A DNA stretch of 64,000 bases from Parapedobacter defluvii (GTDB lineage: Bacteria; Bacteroidota; Bacteroidia; Sphingobacteriales; Sphingobacteriaceae): positions 1-64,000 of the forward strand of contig NZ_BMIK01000003.1 in the NCBI RefSeq assembly GCF_014642075.1, read 5' to 3'. Below are positions 42,169-52,611 of the stretch, piece by piece. The position numbers and the translations under genes were made by a program. Positions within the stretch are counted from its first letter, which is position 1. Every line of letters starts with the position of its first letter. The notes under the pieces were generated by a model, which was not told where the DNA came from, did not search any database, and saw only the letters and a list, made by a program, of their open reading frames with translations.

Positions 42169-45100
42169 ATGATTCGTAGCATCTTCTCTTTTGTTTTGGT
42201 CTTTTCCATCACAACCGCCATGGCACAAAAACAAACACTCCCCGCTTCATTTGAAAAAGAATGGCAGCTGATTGATTCCCTCATTGAAAAAGGACGTCCG
42301 CAATCGGCAGCAGAAATTGCCCAAAAGATTGTAACCACAGCGCAGCAAAAGTCTGACGCCCCGAATGCCATCAAGGCACAACTCTTTTTGATGGGCGTAG
42401 ACGAAACTGTACAAGATGATGCAACAGTACACAATATCCGGAAGATTGACTCACTCATCCAAACAAGCCAGGGTGCGGAAAAAGCACTTTGGCAAAGTAT
42501 CAACGGCGAATTGTACTGGCAGTATTACCAACGCAACCGCTGGTCGATATTGAGCCGGACACCCCTGGCTGGAGAGCCGCCGGCCGACCTTGCAACCTGG
42601 GACGCTGCGACCCTGATTCACAAAGCAAGTGAGCTGTATCAGGCATCCATACTGGAAAGCGAACTACTGAAGAAGATACCGGTAGCGCATTATGCCCCGG
42701 TCATTGCCAAAGGCGAAAACACCCGGCATCTGCGCCCTACGCTATACGATTTCCTTGCATTCCGCGCAATTGATTTTTTTCAAAACGATGAAAAAGATGT
42801 CATAAAGCCAGCTTACCAATTCCAGATTGATGGCACCCTATGGTTTGAACCCGCAAAGCGGCTCGCTGATGTGAAGGTAAATCCTGCACATCCGGAGGCA
42901 CTGCATTTCCGGGCGCTGCATACGTACCAACAGTTGCTGGATTTCCACCTTCCTGACGCACAGCCCGATGCACTCATCGATGCCGACCTCCAACGGCTTG
43001 CTTTTGTCCATCAATATTCGATACATCCCGACAAGGACAGTTTGTATCTACACGCTTTGCAGGCCTTGGAAAAACAGTACCCAAACGCACAGGCAAGTGC
43101 ACAGGTTTCTTATACAATCATCCAGTTTCTGTACGACAATCGGTCAACCGATTCGCAGCAAAAAACGGATCTCCCCGCACTTAAAAATCGGCTGGAGGCC
43201 CTTATTGCACGTTTTCCAAATACCGAGGGAGCAGCAAATGCTTCGAACCTGATGCAACAACTTACCAACCCTTCCCTCTCCGCTCAGACGGAAGAAGTAG
43301 TGCTTCCCGATGAAAACAGTAAGGCATTGCTTACGTATCAGAATCTAAATAAGGTATATATCCGTCTATATAACGACCTATTGCCAATGTCCCCCCGGCA
43401 AAACCAGTTGACCGACGAGCAGCAAACCAGCTTACTCCAAACAAAACCGATCCGATCCTGGGAACACACACTTCCTGCCGCGGGTGACCATTACGAGCAT
43501 CGTACGGAATTAAAAATAGATCCCCTGCCCGTGGGCGCATACGTATTGGTGATTTCCGCAACACCCGATTTTCAGCATACAAAAAATATCCTGCACGCTA
43601 CATCTTTTCAAGTGTCTGCCATCAGCATGGCAACTCATCATACCGAAAACGGCACATGGCTGTTTGCCTTGCACCGTAAATCGGGGATGCCGCTGCGTGG
43701 TGCTTCAGTCACCTATTGGGAGAGCCAATGGGATGGCCGTAAAAGGGAATATAAATATACCAGGCTGAGCAAAACAAAAACGGATGAAGATGGCAAAGCA
43801 TTGATTTCTCCCAAACAGGTGGCGCTTATTACAATCGCCCACCATAACGATTCCCTGCAATTGCCCGGCCATTACTATTCATTCCGCAAGGATGGCAACG
43901 AACCCAAAACCAGTGATCATCTCTTTTTCTTTACCGACCGCTCCCTCTATCGCCCCGGTCAAACGATCCACTTCAAGGGCATCTTCGTACAACAGGGCAT
44001 TAAAAGCAAAACCAATAAGGTGCTGCCCAATAAACAAACAACGGTAACCTTATACGATGCCAACGGTCAGGAAGTGACTTCAACAGACCTGACTTCCAAT
44101 GAATACGGCTCTTTCTCCGGTACATTCACCGCACCGGAGAGCGGCCTCACCGGCCAAATGCGCCTCGGCAATGAACTGGGTTCCGCTTATTTCTCTGTGG
44201 AAGAATACAAACGGCCGAAATTTCAGGTACAGTTTGACTCACTGAAAGCAAACATCGCGCTCGGCGAAGCCGTAACGGTAAAGGGGAAGGCCCAAGCCTA
44301 CGCCGGAAACAACATCGATGGTGCAGAAGTCCGCTACCGGGTAGTAAGACATGCACGCTTCCCTTATTTCTGGGCATTTTACCGTTGGGGGCAGCCCAAT
44401 TCTCCGGAAATGGAAATTGCCAATGGTACGCTGACCACCGATGCCGAAGGTACATTTGAAATCCCGTTTACCACCATACCCGATAAGCAACTCAATCCGG
44501 ATACCCGGCCAATATTTACCTATACCGTGTATGCCGATGTAACGGATGTCAATGGTGAAACACAGAGCGGCAATCAAAGCGTCCACGCAGGCTATCGCTC
44601 CCTGCAGATCGTGGCGTCAATAAATGAGCACCTCAACCGTAAGCAGCCGGAAAAATTGGCCATCAGCACCGAAAACCTCAACGGTGTCCCGACACCTTCG
44701 GACGTTTCCATATCCATCCGTCCGCTGCAATTTCCGGGAAAACTTTACCGGAAACGATTGTGGGAAAAACCCGACCAGTACCTGATGTCCGAAGCGGAAT
44801 TCCGGGCCGCATTCCCGGACGATGAATATGGCGATGAAGCAGATTACCTCCAATGGTCCGAAGGGGAAGCCACCTGGGACACCTCCATCCATACGGCCAC
44901 AACTCATGAGGTGGTGCTACCGTCCAACGGCTGGAAACAGGAAGGTTGGCATGTAATCGAACTGCGCGCAAAGGATCCACAGGGCAACGAAATCATCGAA
45001 AAAAAATACACCTACGTACTGGATCCCGCCTCGGAAATGAGACCACAGGAACCCTTGCTCGTGTATACAAATAAAACCTCGCTGGAACCCGATGAGTCGT

Positions 45101-48100
45101 TGGAGATGGTGGTAAAAACAGGGCCGGACAGTACGTATGTATTGGAAACCAGCACCGACATTACCCCCGAATTTACAGCCTTCACTTCTTCGCAGCGGAT
45201 CAGCCGCCTGTTAACGGAAAAAGACCGGGGTGGAGTTGATTTCTCGTGGTTGTATGTGCATAATAACCGTGTTTATCAAGGCAGGCAGCGCATCACAGTT
45301 CCCTGGTCCAATCGTGACCTCCAGTTGGAATGGGCCACTCACCGGGATAAGTTGCTACCGGGTGAGACGGAGGAATGGCGATTGACGATCAAAGGCAATA
45401 AAAAAGAGATGGTTGCAGCAGAGCTGCTGGCGGGCCTTTACGATGCATCCCTGGATGCACTGAAATACCATGGATGGCAACGACCTACATTGGCAAGAAC
45501 GAATAACTTAACCGGGAATTGGAATGCCAATCCGGGATTCGGAAGTTCTACCGGAAACACCTGGCTTGATAACCTACAGGAGGTGGTTCCGATTTCCTTT
45601 GAGAAACGCTACGATGCGTTGGATGGTCTGGCCAGCCTGATTTATCCGGCTCCGCAACAGCTGATGCTCCGTGGCATTTCCGGCCGCGTGCAGGGGGCAG
45701 CCGCCCCCGAGGCAAGTGCAGGCGTTGCGGATGCGGCCCTGGAAGAAGTGGTCGTAGTAGGCTATGGAAACCAGAAAAGGAAAAGTGTTACCGGCTCCGT
45801 CGAAACGGAAGCCTCCGAGCCGGCGGACGCCTCTGCCGAACAGGCGAGAGACGAAATCGAAACAGCCCCCCCTGTACGAACCAATTTACAGGAAACGGCT
45901 TTCTTCCTTCCCCACCTTCAAACAGACGCAGATGGAAATGTAACCTTCAAATTTACCCTGCCTGAGGCCCTCACCGAATGGAAGTTCATGGCCTTTGCGC
46001 ATACAACGGATTGGAAAACGGGTTACCTGCAAGGTGAAATAAAAACGCAGAAAGACTTGATGGTAATGCCCAATCTGCCACGTTTTCTACGTCAGGGCGA
46101 CGATGTCCGCATCAGCAGCAAAATCAGCAACATCAGTGCGGGCGACCTACAGGGGATAGCCAACCTGCAATTATTGGATGCGGCAACTCTTGAACCCTTA
46201 ACCGGTTTCAGTGAAACCCTTATTCAAAAAGAATTTACGGCCCGTGCCAGTCAAAGCACCACCGTCGACTGGGTGATTCACATCCCCGAAAATCACATCA
46301 GCCCGGTCGTGGTCCGCATTACCGCCAAAGCCGGCAACTTTACCGACGGCGAAGAAAATACACTGCCTGTCATCACCAACCGCATGTTGGTAACGGAAAC
46401 GCTGCCGCTACCCGTACGGGGCAATGAAACCAAAACCTTTACGCTCGAAAAACTGACTGACCAACCCAGCAATACCTTGGTAAACCATGCCCTGACGGTG
46501 GAGTTTACCGGAAATCCCGCCTGGTATGCCATACAGGCATTGCCCTACCTGATGGAATATCCGTACGAATGTGCAGAACAGGTGTTCAACCGGTTTTATG
46601 CAAACGCACTGGCTGCGCACATCGTGGGGCAATCGCCAAAAGTTAAGGCCATCTTTGACCAGTGGGCAACCCGCGATACGGCAGCGCTACTATCCAACCT
46701 GGAGAAAAACCAGGAATTGAAATCGGCGCTGCTGGAAGAAACTCCCTGGGTGATGGAGGCCAAGAATGAAACCGAGCAAAAACACCAGATCGCCCGATTG
46801 TTTGAAAGCCATAAGCTGGCAAAGGGATTGCAACAAAACCTTTCTAAACTAGGCGAAATGCAATTGCCGGAAGGTAGCTTTCCCTGGTTCCGGGGAATGA
46901 TGAGCGACCGTTACATTACGCAGTACATTGCCACGGGCATTGCCCGTCTTCGCCACCTTGGTGTTGAGGCTGCCTCTTCCAAAGCGGCAACGGAGATACT
47001 GACAAAAGCAATGGATTACCTCGATCGGCAGATTCAGGCCGACTATGACAACCTGTTGAAGAACAAAGCAAAATTGGCCGACCCCCACATCAGCTATCCT
47101 CAGGTTCAATACCTTTACCTGCGCAGCTTCATCAACAACCCGGCTATACCCAAAGAAAGCCAAATGGCATATGATTATTATGTTACGCAGGCCGTAGCAT
47201 TCTGGCCCCAATTTAACCCTTACTTAAAGGGGCAGCTTGCCCTTGCCTTGCATCGTGGTAACAACTCAGAAGCCGCAGCCGAAATCATGACTTCTCTTCG
47301 TGAAACTGCCATTCACAACGACGAACTGGGTATGTATTGGAAATCCATGCCCCGTGGATACCGGTGGTATGAGGCCCCCATCGAGGCACAGGCGTTGCTG
47401 ATCGAAGCCTTTGCAGAAGTGACTCAAGACACCCAAGCGGTGGATGACCTTAACGTATGGTTGATCAAGCAAAAACAAACCCAATATTGGAATACCACCA
47501 AGGCTACTTCCGATGCCATCTACGCGTTGCTTTTGCACGGTAGCGACTGGCTGGTCAATGAGCCGGTGGTAACGCTCTCGCTCGGCAAGGAAACCATTCG
47601 GTCTACCGAGATAAATACCGAAGCGGGCACGGGTTACTTCAAAAAGCGCTATGAGGGCGATGCCATCACGGCCGACATGGGCAATATTTCCGTAAAGGTG
47701 GAACAAGCCCAAAACGAAGGGGTAGCTTGGGGTGCCGTCTATTGGCAATATTTTGAAGACCTGGATAAAATCACCGGAGCGGAAACGCCGCTACGCCTGC
47801 ACAAGCAGCTTTTCATCGAACGCAACAGCAGCAACGGGCCGGTATTGGAAAAAATCACTTCCGATAATCCGCTAAAAGTAGGCGATAAGGTTACCGTTCG
47901 TATCGAATTGCGGGTAGATCGCGACATGGAGTACGTCCACCTGAAAGACATGCGGGCGGCTTGCTTTGAACCCATTAACGTGTTGAGCGGCTACCGTTAC
48001 CAAGGGGGGCTGGGATACTATGAGAGCACGCGCGATGTGGCAACCAACTTCTTTTTTGACTACCTGCGCAAAGGAACTTATGTGTTTGAATACCCTGTAT

Positions 48101-48210
48101 TTGTTTCGCAAGTGGGCAATTTCTCCAATGGCATCAGCACCATCCAGTGCATGTATGCTCCGGAGTTCAGCAGCCACAGCGAGGGAATCCGGGTAACCGT
48201 ACAAGAATAA
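42169..48210 (+). CDS. Alpha-2-macroglobulin-family protein with embedded SusC signature
   Basis: The 2013-aa protein has a signal peptide (FSFVLVFSITTAMAQ). An MG2-type domain lies near residues 583-690 (FFFTDRSLYRPGQTIHFKGI) and the A2M region near 1240 (FFLPHLQTDADGNVTFKFTL). The thioester site is YECAEQVF with Cys about 1468. Bacterial alpha-2-macroglobulins trap proteases or act in envelope defence. Unusually, residues about 1188-1205 read EEVVVVGYGNQKRKS, the signature normally found at the start of the SusC plug, flanked by Ala/Glu-rich linkers. It lies in the loop before the A2M domain, where a protease bait region could be. Monocistronic, followed by a WYL regulator gene 23 bp later. 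Confidence 0.93.
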   Translation: MIRSIFSFVLVFSITTAMAQKQTLPASFEKEWQLIDSLIEKGRPQSAAEIAQKIVTTAQQKSDAPNAIKAQLFLMGVDETVQDDATVHNIRKIDSLIQTSQGAEKALWQSINGELYWQYYQRNRWSILSRTPLAGEPPADLATWDAATLIHKASELYQASILESELLKKIPVAHYAPVIAKGENTRHLRPTLYDFLAFRAIDFFQNDEKDVIKPAYQFQIDGTLWFEPAKRLADVKVNPAHPEALHFRALHTYQQLLDFHLPDAQPDALIDADLQRLAFVHQYSIHPDKDSLYLHALQALEKQYPNAQASAQVSYTIIQFLYDNRSTDSQQKTDLPALKNRLEALIARFPNTEGAANASNLMQQLTNPSLSAQTEEVVLPDENSKALLTYQNLNKVYIRLYNDLLPMSPRQNQLTDEQQTSLLQTKPIRSWEHTLPAAGDHYEHRTELKIDPLPVGAYVLVISATPDFQHTKNILHATSFQVSAISMATHHTENGTWLFALHRKSGMPLRGASVTYWESQWDGRKREYKYTRLSKTKTDEDGKALISPKQVALITIAHHNDSLQLPGHYYSFRKDGNEPKTSDHLFFFTDRSLYRPGQTIHFKGIFVQQGIKSKTNKVLPNKQTTVTLYDANGQEVTSTDLTSNEYGSFSGTFTAPESGLTGQMRLGNELGSAYFSVEEYKRPKFQVQFDSLKANIALGEAVTVKGKAQAYAGNNIDGAEVRYRVVRHARFPYFWAFYRWGQPNSPEMEIANGTLTTDAEGTFEIPFTTIPDKQLNPDTRPIFTYTVYADVTDVNGETQSGNQSVHAGYRSLQIVASINEHLNRKQPEKLAISTENLNGVPTPSDVSISIRPLQFPGKLYRKRLWEKPDQYLMSEAEFRAAFPDDEYGDEADYLQWSEGEATWDTSIHTATTHEVVLPSNGWKQEGWHVIELRAKDPQGNEIIEKKYTYVLDPASEMRPQEPLLVYTNKTSLEPDESLEMVVKTGPDSTYVLETSTDITPEFTAFTSSQRISRLLTEKDRGGVDFSWLYVHNNRVYQGRQRITVPWSNRDLQLEWATHRDKLLPGETEEWRLTIKGNKKEMVAAELLAGLYDASLDALKYHGWQRPTLARTNNLTGNWNANPGFGSSTGNTWLDNLQEVVPISFEKRYDALDGLASLIYPAPQQLMLRGISGRVQGAAAPEASAGVADAALEEVVVVGYGNQKRKSVTGSVETEASEPADASAEQARDEIETAPPVRTNLQETAFFLPHLQTDADGNVTFKFTLPEALTEWKFMAFAHTTDWKTGYLQGEIKTQKDLMVMPNLPRFLRQGDDVRISSKISNISAGDLQGIANLQLLDAATLEPLTGFSETLIQKEFTARASQSTTVDWVIHIPENHISPVVVRITAKAGNFTDGEENTLPVITNRMLVTETLPLPVRGNETKTFTLEKLTDQPSNTLVNHALTVEFTGNPAWYAIQALPYLMEYPYECAEQVFNRFYANALAAHIVGQSPKVKAIFDQWATRDTAALLSNLEKNQELKSALLEETPWVMEAKNETEQKHQIARLFESHKLAKGLQQNLSKLGEMQLPEGSFPWFRGMMSDRYITQYIATGIARLRHLGVEAASSKAATEILTKAMDYLDRQIQADYDNLLKNKAKLADPHISYPQVQYLYLRSFINNPAIPKESQMAYDYYVTQAVAFWPQFNPYLKGQLALALHRGNNSEAAAEIMTSLRETAIHNDELGMYWKSMPRGYRWYEAPIEAQALLIEAFAEVTQDTQAVDDLNVWLIKQKQTQYWNTTKATSDAIYALLLHGSDWLVNEPVVTLSLGKETIRSTEINTEAGTGYFKKRYEGDAITADMGNISVKVEQAQNEGVAWGAVYWQYFEDLDKITGAETPLRLHKQLFIERNSSNGPVLEKITSDNPLKVGDKVTVRIELRVDRDMEYVHLKDMRAACFEPINVLSGYRYQGGLGYYESTRDVATNFFFDYLRKGTYVFEYPVFVSQVGNFSNGISTIQCMYAPEFSSHSEGIRVTVQE

Positions 48211-48232
48211 AGAGAGCAAAAAAAAGACTCAG

Positions 48233-49207
48233 ATGGCCATAGATACCGCCAAAAGGTTCGATCGGATTGTCAATATCTACATCCAGCTACAATCCAAGCG
48301 CGTAGTAAAAGCGCAGGAGCTTGCCGACCGATTCGGCGTGAGCCTGCGTACTATTTACCGGGACATCCGCAGTCTGGAGCAGGCAGGTGTCCCCATTTTC
48401 GGTGAAGCAGGCGCTGGCTACAGCATTGTGGAGGGATACCGATTGCCACCGGTGCTGTTTACGAAAGAGGAGGCACTTAGTTTTGTGGGGGCACAGAAGC
48501 TGATGGGAAAATTCATGGACCAGAAGCTGCAAGAACATTACGAAGCCGCGCTGTACAAGATCAAAGCAGTACTCCGGATCACGGAAAAGGATTGGCTATC
48601 CAATATCGAGTCGAAAATTGTGATGGCTAAGCCGAGTTACGAAATTTTCAATGCCGATGTTCCCCATGCATTAAGCACGATCTTCGAAAGCATTGCACGG
48701 CGTCTCCAGGTTACATTGTCTTATAAGGGCCTGCGCGACGAACTGCCGCAGCAACGGGTAATTGAACCCGTAGGCATGTTCCACGAAATGAACTATTGGT
48801 ACATCTATGCGTATTGCCATACGCGCAAAGCGTATCGCCAGTTCCGTGCAGACCGCATTACCCAGTTGTGGTTAACGGGCGAGTCATTCACCCAGGAACA
48901 TCCTCCGTTAGGTCAATTCATGGAGGAACGGGAGCAGGCCCGCAATCAAACCCCTAAAACAACGGTCCGCATCCACGTAACGAAAGATCTGGCCCCCTAC
49001 CTGAAATGGCAACGTGGCCACTACGGCTTTGTAGCTGAACGCGATTGCGGACCACACCTGGAAATGGAATTTGAAACGCATGACGTCCACGATGAGTTTC
49101 CCCGCTGGCTGCTGATGTTTGGCGACGGCACACAGGTGATCGAACCGGACAGCCTGCGTCAGCGCATCGCCAAAATCCTTAAAGCCGCGGCCGCTAATTT
49201 TTGCTAA
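48233..49207 (+). CDS. HTH/WYL-domain transcription regulator
   Basis: The 324-aa protein has an N-terminal HTH_11 winged helix (VVKAQELADRFGVSLRTIYR, DIRSLEQAGVPIFGEAGAGY) and a C-terminal WYL-type ligand domain (GMFHEMNYWYIYAYCHTRKA, YRQFRADRI). WYL proteins respond to small ligands or nucleic acids. Just downstream of the alpha-2-macroglobulin gene and convergent with a DinB gene. Confidence 0.92.
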   Translation: MAIDTAKRFDRIVNIYIQLQSKRVVKAQELADRFGVSLRTIYRDIRSLEQAGVPIFGEAGAGYSIVEGYRLPPVLFTKEEALSFVGAQKLMGKFMDQKLQEHYEAALYKIKAVLRITEKDWLSNIESKIVMAKPSYEIFNADVPHALSTIFESIARRLQVTLSYKGLRDELPQQRVIEPVGMFHEMNYWYIYAYCHTRKAYRQFRADRITQLWLTGESFTQEHPPLGQFMEEREQARNQTPKTTVRIHVTKDLAPYLKWQRGHYGFVAERDCGPHLEMEFETHDVHDEFPRWLLMFGDGTQVIEPDSLRQRIAKILKAAAANFC

Positions 49208-49229
49208 GCCGCGGCGTCTCAGCCTGGTT

Positions 49230-49724
49230 TTAGCGCTCCCAGAAAAACGGAGGCTGGATTCCCAGTGCACGGAGGTACACATACCCCTGCGCACGGTGGT
49301 GAATTTCGTTATCGATGAAATACAGAATGTTTTGGATGATCGGGAAATTGTACTGCCCGAAAAGATTAAACGACACGTGAAAGTCTGCCTCCGGAATCTG
49401 ATCGAAAAGCGCGTCGATATGCGGTGTAGCTTCGTCCCACCGAAGCAACAATTGCGCTTTCGTTTTGATATCGGGCTGGCTTTCTTCGTAATCACTTTCG
49501 GTGCGGTCCACGATGCCCTGCAAGCCCGGAACCGCTATCGCCAACATTTCTTTAGCCAAATCTGCAAACGGCCGCATCCCCCCTACCGAAAAGGTAAACA
49601 ATTGATCCCCGGGAAATGCCTCGATTACCTTACGTGTCAGTCTGCGGTGTCCTTGCCAATGATTCAATAACTCCGCTTTACTTAAAATTTGTGAAGTACC
49701 CATAATTTGATGTTTTTGATCCAT
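49230..49724 (-). CDS. DinB-family protein
   Basis: The 164-aa helical protein has the DinB pattern of metal-coordinating His: NHWQGHRRLTRKVIEAFPGD, YNFPIIQNILYFIDNEIHHR and AQGYVYLRALGIQPP at the end. DinB/YfiT-like four-helix proteins are putative metal-dependent thiol transferases. Substrate unknown. Confidence 0.85.
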   Translation of the reverse strand: MDQKHQIMGTSQILSKAELLNHWQGHRRLTRKVIEAFPGDQLFTFSVGGMRPFADLAKEMLAIAVPGLQGIVDRTESDYEESQPDIKTKAQLLLRWDEATPHIDALFDQIPEADFHVSFNLFGQYNFPIIQNILYFIDNEIHHRAQGYVYLRALGIQPPFFWER

Positions 49725-49850
49725 GACACAAAGAAACCACCCAAGGATGACAACAGTTTGTCAGCAACCTTCAAAGAAAAAATCAACAAAATTCCGTATA
49801 ATTGCGTGGCTTTTATATGGGCATAGCCATTCAACGACTCGCATGTACGG

Positions 49851-49884
49851 TCTGATGTCTCATGTCTGATGTCTCATGTCTAAT
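49851..49884. repeat. 14-bp tandem repeat
   Basis: TCTGATGTCTCATG occurs twice in tandem (49851-49864, 49865-49878), followed by TCTAAT, a partial third unit. It lies in the 171-bp gap before the ParE gene. Likely a minisatellite without function. Confidence 0.8.
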
Positions 49885-49895
49885 AGCTAAAAAAA

Positions 49896-51761
49896 ATGAC
49901 TGCATACAACGAAGATAGTATCCGTTCGCTCGACTGGAAAGAACACATCCGTCTGCGCCCGGGAATGTATATTGGCAAATTGGGCGATGGTTCCGCCTAT
50001 GACGACGGTATCTATGTGCTGCTCAAAGAAGTGGTAGACAATTCCATCGACGAGTTTGTCATGGGCGCTGGCAAGACCATCGAAATCACCGTAAACGAAC
50101 ATAAAGTGTCCGTACGCGATTATGGACGCGGCATTCCAATCGGCTCCGTGGTCGATGTGGTTTCCAAAATCAATACCGGAGGAAAGTACGACAGCAAGGC
50201 ATTCCAGAAATCAGTAGGCCTTAACGGTGTGGGTACCAAAGCGGTAAATGCACTTTCCACTTCCTTTGTGGTGCAATCCTACCGCGATGGCAAGACCCGT
50301 ATCGCCGAATTCAGCAAAGGCGAATTGGTTAAAGACGAAGAAAAAACCACTACCCAGCGGAACGGAACGGCGGTAACGTTCTATCCCGACGACAGCATTT
50401 TCCGTAATTACCATTACCGGTTGGAGTTTGTGGAAAACATGATCTGGAATTATGTGTTTCTCAACTCGGGCCTGACCGTCAATTTTAACGGGCAGAAATT
50501 TGTTTCCGAAAACGGCCTGAAAGATCTTCTTGAGCGTAACATTGACACTGAGTCGATGCGCTACCCCATTATCCACCTCAAAGGAGACGATATTGAAGTG
50601 GCCATCACGCACGGCCAGCAATACGGAGAGGAATATTATTCGTTCGTGAACGGGCAACATACCACGCAGGGAGGCACACATCAGGCGGCATTCCGGGAAG
50701 CGGTGGTCAAAACCGTCCGTGAATTTTATAAAAAGGATTTCGATGCTTCCGATATCCGCGCCTCGATTATCGGAGCAATCGCCATTAAGGTACAGGAGCC
50801 GGTATTCGAATCTCAGACTAAAACCAAATTAGGATCCCAAAACATCGGCCCCGAAGGGCCTACCGTACGTACTTTTATCAATGACTTCGTCAAAAAGGCG
50901 CTGGACGATTACCTGCACAAGCATTCGGATACGGCCGAAGCCCTGCAAAAACGTATCCTGCAGTCCGAGCGTGAACGCAAAGACATTGCCGGCATCAAGA
51001 AATTGGCCAACGAACGGGCTAAAAAAGCCTCGCTGCACAACCGGAAACTGCGTGACTGCAAAATCCATTACGGAGAAAATCACGAATTGGCTCAGCAAAC
51101 CACGCTATTTATCACCGAGGGCGATTCTGCGAGCGGTTCCATCACCAAATCGCGCGACGTACAGACACAAGCGGTATTCAGCCTCAAAGGCAAGCCGCTG
51201 AATGCATTCGGCCTTACCAAAAAGGTGGTGTATGAAAATGAAGAATTCAACCTGTTGCAGCACGCCCTCAACATTGAAGACGGATTGGATGGATTACGCT
51301 ACAACAACATCGTTATTGCTACGGACGCCGATGTCGATGGAATGCACATCCGGCTGTTATTGATGACATTCTTCCTCCAGTTTTTTCCGGACCTGGTCAA
51401 GGCAGGCCATGTGTCCATCCTGCAAACCCCCTTGTTCCGTGTACGTAATAAAAAGGAAACCATCTACTGCTACAGCGATGAAGAGCGGCAGCGCGCCATA
51501 CTGAAACTGGGTGGTAAACCGGAAATTACCCGCTTTAAAGGGTTAGGAGAAATCTCACCGGAAGAATTTGGATTGTTTATCGGTAAAGACATGCGGCTGG
51601 ATCCCGTCATTCTTTCGAAAGAGCAGAAAATCATCCAATTGCTGGAATATTACATGGGCAAAAATACGCCGGACAGACAAAAACACATCGTTAATAACCT
51701 ACGCATCGAAGTAGACATTGCGGAAGAACAAAAAATAGCGGAAGAGGAGCTTGTAGCTTGA
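49896..51761 (+). CDS. parE: DNA topoisomerase IV subunit B (ParE/GyrB type)
   Basis: The 621-aa protein has the GHKL ATPase part ([38 protein letters not shown]) and the TOPRIM part ([27 protein letters not shown]), ending in a [18 protein letters not shown] helix. Its length fits ParE better than the longer GyrB. It unlinks daughter chromosomes with ParC. No parC gene follows, although Bacteroidota often keep the two adjacent. Confidence 0.9.
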   Translation: MTAYNEDSIRSLDWKEHIRLRPGMYIGKLGDGSAYDDGIYVLLKEVVDNSIDEFVMGAGKTIEITVNEHKVSVRDYGRGIPIGSVVDVVSKINTGGKYDSKAFQKSVGLNGVGTKAVNALSTSFVVQSYRDGKTRIAEFSKGELVKDEEKTTTQRNGTAVTFYPDDSIFRNYHYRLEFVENMIWNYVFLNSGLTVNFNGQKFVSENGLKDLLERNIDTESMRYPIIHLKGDDIEVAITHGQQYGEEYYSFVNGQHTTQGGTHQAAFREAVVKTVREFYKKDFDASDIRASIIGAIAIKVQEPVFESQTKTKLGSQNIGPEGPTVRTFINDFVKKALDDYLHKHSDTAEALQKRILQSERERKDIAGIKKLANERAKKASLHNRKLRDCKIHYGENHELAQQTTLFITEGDSASGSITKSRDVQTQAVFSLKGKPLNAFGLTKKVVYENEEFNLLQHALNIEDGLDGLRYNNIVIATDADVDGMHIRLLLMTFFLQFFPDLVKAGHVSILQTPLFRVRNKKETIYCYSDEERQRAILKLGGKPEITRFKGLGEISPEEFGLFIGKDMRLDPVILSKEQKIIQLLEYYMGKNTPDRQKHIVNNLRIEVDIAEEQKIAEEELVA

Positions 51762-51768
51762 CAATAAA

Positions 51769-52611
51769 ATGACGAACCAAACCCTTATTCTTATTCAATG
51801 CCGCGACGCCGTTGGCTTGGTGGCCACTATATCAAATACCGTCGCAAATCATAACCTTAACATTGTCACCATGCGGGAATACGTGGATGAAGCAGCCAAC
51901 CGCTTTTATGTACGTATCGTGTGTGCCGGCGAGGCGGAAGAAAGCGACCGGCTCACTGCGGACTTAACCGCTGCATTGCCCGAAGGGGCCACCGTTGTGG
52001 TAAATCCGCCGCAGCAAAAACGGCTGGCAGTCCTGGTAACCAAGGAACATCATTGCTTGGGAGACATCATTGTCAGGCACTTTTTCAATACCCTGGCGGC
52101 AGAAGTTTGCTGTGTGGTGGGCAACTATGATATATTACGCGGGTTTACCGAACGGTTTGACATCCCCTTCCACTACGTCAGCCACGAGGATAAATCAAAG
52201 GAGCAATTTGAAGCCGAGCTGGCAGAAACCATAGAGACCTATCAGCCCGACTACCTTGTTCTTGCTAAATTCATGCGCGTTCTTTCTCCTGATTTCGTGG
52301 CACACTATCCCGGGCGGATCATCAACATCCACCATTCCTTCCTCCCGGCATTTATTGGCGCCAACCCGTATAAGCAGGCGCACGCAAGAGGGGTAAAACT
52401 GATCGGTGCTACGGCCCACTTCGTGACCGACGATCTTGATCAGGGCCCCATCATCGCACAGGATATTAAGCCCGTGAATCACAGCTTTACGGTAAAAGAC
52501 ATGGTACGGGCGGGAAAAGAGGTAGAAAAATCCGTACTCAGCAAAGCACTTCGAATGGTCATCGAAGACCGGGTAATCATCACCGGGAACCGGACGGTGG
52601 TGTTCGAGTAG
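51769..52611 (+). CDS. purU: Formyltetrahydrofolate deformylase
   Basis: The 280-aa protein has an N-terminal ACT domain (LILIQCRDAVGLVATISNTV) and a formyltransferase-fold domain with INIHHSFLPAFIGANPYKQA and VTDDLDQGPIIAQD, which carry the catalytic Asn-His-Asp residues. It frees formate from 10-formyl-THF, feeding purine synthesis. Starts 7 bp after parE; its 3' end overlaps the convergent methyltransferase gene by 32 bp. Confidence 0.93.
   Translation: MTNQTLILIQCRDAVGLVATISNTVANHNLNIVTMREYVDEAANRFYVRIVCAGEAEESDRLTADLTAALPEGATVVVNPPQQKRLAVLVTKEHHCLGDIIVRHFFNTLAAEVCCVVGNYDILRGFTERFDIPFHYVSHEDKSKEQFEAELAETIETYQPDYLVLAKFMRVLSPDFVAHYPGRIINIHHSFLPAFIGANPYKQAHARGVKLIGATAHFVTDDLDQGPIIAQDIKPVNHSFTVKDMVRAGKEVEKSVLSKALRMVIEDRVIITGNRTVVFE

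Noticed and set aside
49851-49884. Operator or recombination site
   Set aside because: Low-complexity 14-bp tandem repeat with no dyad; best read as a minisatellite.
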